A stretch of 50,996 bases of DNA from Phoronis australis (lineage: Eukaryota; Phoronida; Phoronidae). Positions 44,101 to 50,996 of the stretch are shown one piece after another. A program made the position numbers and the translations under genes. Each line of letters begins with the position of its first letter. The stretch's first letter is position 1. Below the pieces are notes generated by a model, which saw only the letters and a program-made list of their open reading frames with translations, searched no databases and had not been told where the DNA came from. The DNA lies in NCBI GenBank assembly GCA_002633005.1, contig NMRA01000548.1, forward strand, positions 172,005-223,000, given 5' to 3'.

Positions 44101-45722
44101 TCAATTTGGTCATAGGTGTGGAATTTGGTCATAGGTGTGGAATTTGGTTACTAGGCAATGGACATCTTTGGCGTGTATGTGGTGTTTAGGGGCACAGGTC
44201 TGGAATTTGTACTATTGGTCCGGTTTGGGTGATAGCGGGAATTAGAAGTGTACTTGCAATCATTTCTACCCCTGGTTACAGTGTCTTCGGTTTTGTGCAG
44301 CCTAACATGTCTAAATTTCACTGTTTATGTTTATGTCTAACTTTCACTGTTTATGTTTATTGCCGCAAGTTGCGGAAGTCACTATGGGCAGAGCATTGGC
44401 TTTAGAGGTGCATTTCACATAAAAATATGCGTCTGCCTTCTTTTGTGGTTTAAGGTCATGTCAGGGCTTGGAATTTTCCGCGGAAACGCAGATTTCCGCT
44501 TTTTTCAAATGTTCTTTCCGCGTATTTTATTACATTTCCGCGTAAAAAAAAATCGGATTTGATATAAAATTTCCGCGGCAAATGTCTTTCTTACCACCGC
44601 GTTGCCGACGACTTTCACCTCGAAAAGCGGAAGTTGCTCTTTATGTTTCGGAGGAACGTAAATTGTCAACATTGCCGGGCATCTGGGATAGCATGGTGGA
44701 TTTCCTCAATGGCGGCTCGTGTGATTGTAAACCGCGGTGACAAATACTACGACTCTGTAGCCAAAAAATGCTTGGAGGTGGGAGTGGCAGACGAGCTAAC
44801 ACGCAGACGCACGCTTCCGGAGGTGGTACCTTTTTTTTAAAATTTTTTTAGTCCTCTCGACTTTGGTTGGCAAAAGGTCCACACCGACTTTTTCAAGGCT
44901 GGCTGCGCATGTTTCGGGCCGTAAAAATTTTCGCGTTTTTCGCCATTGGTCATTCCAAGCCCTGTCATGTGAGACACTTGGAAATTGTCCAAATTCGAAT
45001 AACATCATATCTCAGAAATGGCTGATCAGATTCATGAAGCATTCAGGTACCATAGTTTATAAGTTGTTCTCCAAAAGTCTGTCAGGAATTGTTTTTAAAA
45101 TGTTCCACTTTTTCATGAAAAACTAGCATAAAATAAGACTTTCGATTTTTAAATTGCGTAGAATGGAAGCGAAATGGTGATTTTGAAAACTGTAATAGTG
45201 TTTGTGAGGTTTCATCTTGAACAATTAGGTGAAATGAAATTTAGCATGTTATTGGTAACAAGTTGTTTTGCTATGAATGTATTATATTTTAGTACTGCAT
45301 TTTAATGTATAACACATCGTCATGTGACTCAGACCATGGCAGATTGGTAAAGGGTCAAAAATCTAATTCTACAGGCTCCCTACTTTCAAAAAATGTACAG
45401 TTTTAAAAATTTTGTCTCGTAAATGTTTGGCTAAATACTGATACTGGTCAGTGAGGTCTTACATAACCTTAAAACACGTCTTCCGCATATACTATTATAT
45501 GTTGTCTGTTGCAGCCCACCTTACCTGCTTATTTCTGTTTTCATCTGTTTCGTGAGATCATAAAATACAATCATAGTCAGGTATGCTGTTGTTAATTATG
45601 CATTTTCCTTAACACTTGATCACGTCCCTATATAGTTTATATGTTAAATGATATGGAAATCATTGAAGATTGGACGGTCATCAAAAAGGCGTTAAAACAG
45701 TTTCCTAGAAAGAAGTCTGAGT
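41196..45722 (+). CDS. BRMS1L: BRMS1L, Sin3-HDAC co-repressor subunit (Sds3/BRMS1 family), partial at both ends
   Basis: Exons 41196-41286, 41770-41897, 42215-42294, 43214-43310 (second copy 43626-43722), 43850-43942 and 45624-45722 join in phase. They give [96 protein letters not shown], a continuous match to vertebrate BRMS1L/BRMS1. The first part is a long coiled coil. Family members bind Sin3 and HDAC1 in the nucleus and repress transcription. The last intron is AT-AC (U12-type); the others are GT-AG. The fourth exon is present twice around a lone N; using both would create an immediate stop. The acidic N-terminal exon is missing (gap), and the conserved C-terminal end after KKSE was not found, so the model is incomplete. 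BRMS1L is preferred over BRMS1 by the wording of the exons, not by a tree. Confidence 0.93.
42924..43778 (+). repeat. Duplication of a BRMS1L exon and its flanks around a lone N
   Basis: 42924-43366 and 43368-43778 are the same sequence, separated by one N at 43367. They differ by one 33-base minisatellite unit and a few bases. This looks like two alleles placed in tandem by the assembler. Confidence 0.9.
43010..43213 (+). repeat. 33-base minisatellite abutting the splice acceptor of BRMS1L exon 4
   Basis: The unit GTAGACATTGTACCTCATAC plus TTATGTTTCTATG repeats about six times; the last unit turns into the acceptor TATGTTTTTCCAG. The second copy at 43455-43625 has one unit fewer. Confidence 0.92.
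44078..44153 (+). repeat. 19-base minisatellite inside the U12-type intron
   Basis: Four near-identical units of GTGTGGAATTTGGTCATAG. Confidence 0.85.
44462..44964. mobile_element. Non-autonomous DNA transposon, 503 bp, 13-bp TIRs, 6-bp target duplication
   Basis: The left end is CAGGGCTTGGAAT and the right end is its exact reverse complement, ATTCCAAGCCCTG. The element is flanked on both sides by TCATGT (44456-44461 and 44965-44970). The left half holds five TTTCCGC-type motifs. The interior has an ATGGCGGCTCG start followed by a 40-codon open frame that may be a captured exon. CAGGG ends recall hAT elements, but those duplicate 8 bp; only 6 bp match here. The element sits in the U12-type intron of BRMS1L. 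Confidence 0.75.
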
Positions 45723-46322
45723 GTAAGTATATCTTAGTTCCAGTAGTTGATTTAGTTATCCCTTAAGATTGTTTGTTGGGCAAGTTATATTCTTGTTGGC
45801 TTGTGACTGGCTCGCAGTTTGATGACACTCTAGAATTATTGGTAATTGTGCAATCAAAATCATCACAAAGTTGTTAATTTGTGTATTAAGTTCTGTTTTT
45901 GAATTGTGTTTATTTCTATCCACAGCTTTCATTTAAGTTTTTTCTTTTTTCATTCTGGATTTCTTTCCAGATCTATAGCGGAGACAGAAAGAAAACAGCC
46001 GGAATCCTTTACTAAGTGCTACATAGGCCTTTTGTTGACAACAAAGGGATCAAGTTGCCGTCATCTTCCCCTTGGAGGCAATTCACTTGTAGTTTAGTTA
46101 TGCTCTAAATTTTTTCTCTGGCTTGCTTCTCAGCTGGATTCAGTAGACAAGCCAAACGAATAGGCCCGTCCTGAAAAAGCACAGCATCACTCATTCTAAG
46201 GTATTTACATGCAATGCAACTTATGTGGCAAGCATTTGTCCTGCTTCTTCAAATGCAAATGTACCAGTCACTATCTCATATTCTTATTGTTATGTAATTC
46301 AGACAACTTTGTATTATTGCAG

Positions 46323-46387
46323 TGCTGATACCATCCTAGAAATTAGCAAAAAGGCAAATGAACTCAGAGTACCTGACATTTTGAAAA
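46323..46387 (+). CDS. Probable internal exon of an unrecognised + strand gene
   Basis: A good acceptor (TATTATTGCAG) and a good donor (GTACGT) flank 65 bases that are open only in one frame and read ADTILEISKKANELRVPDIL then K. The phases are two bases expected from the previous exon and one base left over. BRMS1L exon 45624-45722 leaves one base, so the two cannot be joined directly. No family was recognised. A preceding exon-like block at 46134-46200, with good splice sites but stops in every frame, could be non-coding. Confidence 0.4.
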
Positions 46388-48090
46388 GTACGTCAGTCTT
46401 GTAATTTACTTTTCTTTTTAAAAAGGAGAATTTAATCCTGGATAATGTCTATTTGCTAATCATTTCGTCATGCTTATCTTCTGCAGAAAACTACATTTCA
46501 CAATGCATATTCAGACATTTTTTTTTCTGAATTGCTTTGTGCTATTAAGTTCTTTCTGCAAAGAATGGTAGAAATGTTTAATTTAAGTTGTTTTTTAACG
46601 GAGACATTGAAATGTGTCACAAAGCAATCATACTTGAAAGTTGTTGCAACCAAATTTGCAGAGTAAAGCGGCTAAAGTTCATATCAAATTTTGTATGTTT
46701 TACAATGAAAGGAATCATGATCTTTGTTCCAGGTACAAAAAATCCCTTAAACAGCATGTCCTTGTATTCTCATAGAACAATGATGGATCAGATGTATCTG
46801 GGGACTGCAATTTTTTTCTGGAATTATCGTTACAGAATGCAAGGACTCACTGTTTTGTGATTTTTTTCTACCAGGATCAAAAATTGCGATCCATTTCAAT
46901 GTATGAAATGCAAAAAAAAATTGATTTAATTTGAATTTCAGCCATCTTATTCGCCAAACCCAGGTTTAGTAACTTCAGCAATGTCCTTGGGGCATTAAAA
47001 TTTCCATTAACCAATATGATTTCCTAACGACTGCATATCTCAATTGTTTCTAAATCACAGACATGTCCCAAAAACTAATTAATTTATTAAACTAATTTTC
47101 TAGTGTACAGTATCCGTTACTTATTTCACGCATTGGTTCTTGTTAGTAGGACAAGTCCCGAGAGAGTACATATTCATGTCGCTCTTGGTAACCGTATGTA
47201 TTCATATAAGAAATTTCAGTGTTCATTATGAGGACACCATTTTCATCAATGGATGTTTTAATATCTAAAGCTTAATGTTTTATGATTATTGAAGTGCCAC
47301 GCCATGTTAAAACGTGGGCTGGCACAAAGCATTTTGAATGAAAAATGTCAATTAGGGTACATTTCTGGCAAATGGATCAACTCTAGAACACGATGGTATG
47401 GTAAATTTAGTGGTAGTAGACTTGGGGGTCCTGCATTTTAGTTAGTGTCAAAATGTTGAGAAATGCCCTCAGCTGTACTTACCTTTCTATGTTGGCAGTT
47501 AGGTATTACAGTGTCAGAAACCTCTCCATTGGGTGGATTGTCTAACCTTGGTCACCCGAGCTTTTCATATGAATGATTTAACAAGTTGAAAACAACTTTG
47601 CAAAGTAAATGATTTTAACTTTGTCTTCTATCGGACATATGGTGTATAGCAGGTGGGAATACCCGGATTAAAGGTTTCCAAGAATTATTTGTTGCTTAGA
47701 GTTCTTTTCAGTTATGGCACATAATATTGTATTTTCATATTTTGAAAAAGCTAGCAAAATACTACACATCATTTATTTTTTTGGAAAGCAAATATATTTT
47801 GTGGTATGTAAATAAATTTATAAGTGGTTTTAAAAAACATCTTCGACAGAATCTTGTGTTCATCCTCTGGTGCAGACCCGCTCGATCCATTTAGGTATTA
47901 GTTTTAGTTTTCAGTTGTTCACTCAATCTTTATTGTCTGTTCCCATGTAACGTACTTTGGTACCACTTAGCTGTGTGCAATGACAGCCACTTACCGGGTA
48001 TATTATTTTCGACGACCATCCCCAATTTCTGTTGTTTTGGGTACCTGTTGGCATGTGTATTTGCAAGTATGAACTTTGTCATCTAAGCAG
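46388..48090 (+). other. Presumed introns; no exon supported
   Basis: A candidate exon starting at 46733 (acceptor TTTGTTCCAG, phase-compatible with the exon at 46323, open to a TGA at 46858) is possible but unconvincing. The conserved C-terminal exons of BRMS1L were searched for here by eye and not found. Confidence 0.3.
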
Positions 48091-48303
48091 TTTTGGTACT
48101 GTCGACAGCCAACGCACTTGCAGAAGAAACTGCCTTTCTGTCATGGAATTGCATGTTATTTCAACAGAGGGAAATATGAAACTGTTTTATGCCCTCGCTG
48201 CTGGCGGGAACGTGCTGAACAGTTTCTGAGAGAACCAGAATTTTCTGATGAATGTACTGTTTGTTTTATTCACTTGATTGAAGATTGTCAAATTAAGAAT
48301 TAA
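48091..48303 (+). CDS. Terminal exon of an unrecognised gene with paired cysteines
   Basis: An acceptor (ATCTAAGCAG) ends at 48090; the frame then stays open for 70 codons to a TAA at 48301. It reads FWYCRQPTHLQ, then PFCHGIACYFNRGKYETVLC and PRCWRERAEQF, then DECTVCFIHLIEDC. The spacing CxxxxC, CPRC and CTVC resembles a zinc-binding module, but I recognise no named family. AATAAA follows at 48390, which supports a transcript end. It is convergent with the P450 gene, whose stop lies at 48543. A second open frame on the same strand (ending NVLNSF) is shorter. The exon at 46323 may belong to the same gene. Confidence 0.5.
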   Translation, partial: FWYCRQPTHLQKKLPFCHGIACYFNRGKYETVLCPRCWRERAEQFLREPEFSDECTVCFIHLIEDCQIKN

Positions 48304-48389
48304 GTTCAATTTCCCATACTTGCTGCTACAAATGTTCGATAGATAACTGACATTGAATACTGTTATTTCTGTACATAGTGTTATTTTTT

Positions 48390-48395
48390 AATAAA
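48390..48395 (+). terminator. Poly(A) signal AATAAA of the + strand terminal exon
   Basis: Canonical signal about 90 bases after the TAA at 48301, in an AT-rich 3' UTR. Confidence 0.6.
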
Positions 48396-48542
48396 AGATG
48401 AGATTTGGTGGTGCGTTGTGCTTTTTCTGTTTCTTGGGCCATCTTGGTACATACTCATAGTACATGTAGGGACGTGTGTGTTAAAAATAACAAAAATAGA
48501 CTTGAAATAGTCAAAAAAGCTCTTAAACTAATTACGAAAACG

Positions 48543-50996
48543 TCATATCTCCATATCGAATCTTGGGATTGCTCTAAGTTGAAAATTTTTGCAGGCATGC
48601 GTTGTCCGGAACACCCCTTCCTCTGGTAATGTAGCGACACCTGGCGGTGGTAGCAATGTGAAGTGCTTCATGATGTTTGCAAAGAAGGCAAACATTGTAA
48701 CTTTGGCAAGATGTTCTCCAACACATCGCCGGTTACCTGGAAATAAGCACAAATTTTTAAGTTACAATTAATGTTCCAGATTCGCACGGATCAGTAAAAA
48801 CGATCACAATCATTTGACGTTTTAGAGAAATCGAATCGCATCCAAAGGTCGCCAAGTTGTGCCTGGCTTCAGTTATCTTACTCGGCATCGTAAGCCTAAA
48901 ATTATTTCCAGCTCTGTTGAATAATATTTGAAATGTGTAGAACAGGATCGTTTGAACCTGGGGCTACGACGAAGCTGGACAGCAAGGTCCGCAGTGAAAG
49001 TCCAACGAAGGTCATGACCCTCAGCGGGCTCAGGCAGGGTGCCCCCGTACAGCCATAGATTAATCTATGGTACAGCGCAGAGTCAAAGTACCAAATTCGT
49101 CGTCATTTCGCGCCCCCTATGACCTGATCAGCGGATTCGTAAGTCACTTCACTCACCAAAGGAAAATTGCATGAGTTTGTCCTTGTTGACTATTTTGAGA
49201 TCTGTATTAAGGAAGTTCTCTGGTCTGAAGTTCCAGGGACGAGCCCAGGTGCTGGTGTCTTGGTGCGCTGACCATAAGTTAGTCATTACCTGGCAAATAT
49301 ACACAGTGGACGAAATGATGAAAGAGCAGTGGCGGGCGCTATGCCTATACTGAACTTTCTGGAAAATCAGCTCGCCAAGATGAGGCCTACCGACCTTCCT
49401 TAGTGTCATTTAGGACTGATCTTGGAACTGGAAATTGGTACAAGTATTAACGTATACAACAGTGACTGATGTTCAAAAACATAGTCCCATGCTCTAAATT
49501 CACTGTATTTCAATTTTCATTATTTCCCACAGTTCGAAGAGCCCTCCGAATAAAGCGGCCCATGGGCACCAGCGGCGGATATAGAGGGGAGCCAAGGGAG
49601 CCATGCCCTCCCCCCTAAAATTCTCTCAGATTCCATTTGGCAGTTCGGAAGTGCCGGCGCGAATATCTGACTGGCAAAATCCTGGCTAATACTCTGCCCT
49701 GCCCCACCCCCNCCCCCCAACTCAAAATCCTGGATCTGCCCCATGGGCACTATCAGGATTAGATATAGGTGTGAGAAAAGTTAGGGCGCTGCTGTAAAAC
49801 TGAAGGCAATCTTTTCTGGCGTTAGAGCCCACATCTTGATGAAACGGATTGGGGAGCTGAAACGACCGCGGGTCAGTAAAGTTTGGGCACTCACGATAAT
49901 TCTCGAATACGTTTCCGTTCATGAGGCTGTCATTTAGACTTGTTGTGCAATAAGTAGCTGCGTCCAACTTTGTTTATTGGATTTGTACTGGGTTTTTAAG
50001 CCCATTACATCAGTTCTTGAGGAAATAGTGAGAATTACATTCGTTAGACAGCGTCCAACTAATTATGACTGTTAAGTACGTTCCACTCGTTTCAGATGAA
50101 ATTTAGGCTACACTAAGATGCGTTACTATGTTTGTTGCTAAATTGCTGTGACGTCTATCCTACCAGCGCAACTTGACATAGACCAGCATTAATTGTTTAC
50201 TGTGAAAACGACATTGCAATTACCAATGTGGCTTTAGGTATTTTTCTTGTATTAGCACAGATTCTTGGCGGCTGCATAGACACCTACCGTTGAATTCGCA
50301 GGTATCTTGATCTTCCCGTCAATGGTTACGTCTTCCAGAGTTAGGTGAGGTAGTGACAGCGGCACCACACTGGCCTTCCTCTGCACTTCTAGAAGAACAG
50401 CCTCGCAGTACGGCAGTTTAGAACAGTCTTCGTGAGACACAAGCTCGTTGTTCACACTAACGATATCTAGCTCTGCATGCATTCTCCGCTGGCATTCGGG
50501 ATTATTTGTCATGTACAGTAAAGCCCATTGTAATGTCAACACAGTTGTCTCAGAGCCTCCATTAAAGAGATCCAGCAAAAGATAAAGGCGCTGTTCGCGG
50601 GTAAAACTCTCTTTAGTCCCTTTTCTCATTTGCTCCGAAAATTCACTTAAGATGCTGAAATCATTATGCATTGCACTCACATCTTCTTCATCAACATATG
50701 TCTGTATGAATCTCATGAGTTCCTCTCTGACATTCACGAGTTTTTCATCGTCTGCCCTCTGTCGAAGTTTTTGGAACCATGAAATCTTGTTAGAGAGCGA
50801 TGACTTAGTTGTGAGTTCGAGCGAATCCCTGATAAGGTTAACAAGTCTAACAAATGATTTGTCTCCCATTTGAAATGTTTTCCCCAAAACAACGCTGCAT
50901 ATCATACCCGAAACACAATTCTGCAGTATTTCAAGTGGATCAAACAGCAATCGTTTACTTTTGCTGAATTCGGTTATTACGCACTTAATTTCGTTC
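48543..50996 (-). CDS. CYP2-type cytochrome P450, 3' half, runs off the window
   Basis: Three minus-strand exons join in phase: 50996-50288 (open to the edge), 49289-49157 and 48736-48543. The I helix reads DLFNGGSETTVLTLQWALLY with the ET pair, the K helix has EVQR (ExxR), and the PERF-like motif is FRPENF. The heme loop, formed across the last intron, is FSFG-NRRCVGE, a full match to FxxGxRxCxG with the cysteine ligand. The last two introns fall where vertebrate CYP2 genes have theirs (before the penultimate exon and in the heme loop). The remaining visible part is a single exon of at least 709 bases, where vertebrate CYP2 genes have several. Such enzymes are ER-bound mono-oxygenases of xenobiotics, fatty acids or steroids; the substrate cannot be inferred. 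The N-terminal anchor and first half lie beyond 50996. Confidence 0.95.
49053..49070. repeat. 18-bp perfect palindrome in the last-but-one P450 exon's downstream intron
   Basis: CCATAGATTAATCTATGG is perfectly palindromic and bounded by GTACAG on both sides (49047-49052 and 49070-49075). It lies between P450 exons 49289-49157 and 48736-48543 and is probably part of a small repeat. Confidence 0.75.
49570..49739. mobile_element. hAT-like MITE, 170 bp, in a P450 intron
   Basis: The element starts CAGCGGCGGATATAG and its other end reads GGCAGATCCAG on the opposite strand, so the termini are imperfectly inverted. The flanks share CCCATGGGCAC (49559-49569 and 49740-49750), which includes the 8-bp ATGGGCAC expected of a hAT target duplication. 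A lone N (49712) lies in an internal C run. Confidence 0.55.

Larger units (their letters stand above)
43943..45623 (+). other. U12-type AT-AC intron of BRMS1L
   Basis: The intron begins ATATCCTTTTT and ends TTTTCCTTAACACTTGATCAC. The 5' site matches the minor-spliceosome consensus ATATCCTTT exactly. TTCCTTAAC (45605-45613) matches the U12 branch-site consensus exactly, with the branch adenosine 11-12 bases before the AC end. Joining G from the left exon and GT from the right restores glycine in VSG-PYIVYML, the conserved family sequence. No GT-AG choice nearby gives the conserved reading. The intron contains a minisatellite and a 503-base transposable element. Confidence 0.93.

Overview
The window is eukaryotic nuclear DNA from an animal. 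Genes are split by GT-AG introns, plus one AT-AC intron. Poly(A) signals, tRNA-derived SINE-like repeats, LINE and Penelope-like retroelement fragments, MITEs and microsatellites are all present. EIF1AD and BRMS1L orthologues, a CYP2-type P450, high heterozygosity and the mix of repeats fit an invertebrate deuterostome of the amphioxus type. The species cannot be proven from the sequence. The assembly is a draft: one 986-base gap (39602-40587) and lone N characters at 11497, 13708, 27221, 43367 and 49712. Three of the lone Ns (13708, 27221, 43367) each sit between two copies of the same sequence, which looks like unmerged contig ends or haplotypes, not biological tandem duplication.

Layout. 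0.5-3.3 kb: a broken Tx1-like LINE, a MITE, a tRNA-derived repeat and a small inverted repeat. 3.8-14.2 kb: a four-exon + strand gene for a small secreted cysteine-rich protein of about 139 aa; its second intron carries a 5'-truncated LINE with an RNase H domain. 14.2-19.4 kb: no gene seen, but an unusual permuted inverted duplication at 17.3-18.0 kb. 19.4-21.2 kb: an intron-less + strand gene for a protein of about 508 aa that I do not recognise. 21.2-24.6 kb: repeats and AT-rich DNA. 24.6-29.5 kb: two copies of a 2.3 kb segment separated by a lone N, the first ending in a diverged inverted repeat.

29.6-35.9 kb: EIF1AD (+, four coding exons), with a CTCF-like motif upstream. 36.0-36.3 kb: a small minus-strand reading frame convergent with EIF1AD. 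37-39 kb: an inverted-repeat element and a Penelope-like GIY-YIG fragment. 41.2-45.7 kb: BRMS1L (+), lacking its first exon (probably in the gap) and its C-terminal exons (not found), and holding a textbook U12-type AT-AC intron. 46.3-48.4 kb: exons of an unrecognised + strand gene. 48.5-51.0 kb: the 3' half of a CYP2-family cytochrome P450 on the minus strand, running off the right edge.

EIF1AD (40S ribosomal subunit maturation) and BRMS1L (Sin3-HDAC co-repressor) are housekeeping genes with no direct functional link. The cysteine-rich protein, the intron-less gene and the P450 look like lineage-specific or environment-facing genes. No operon-like organisation is present.
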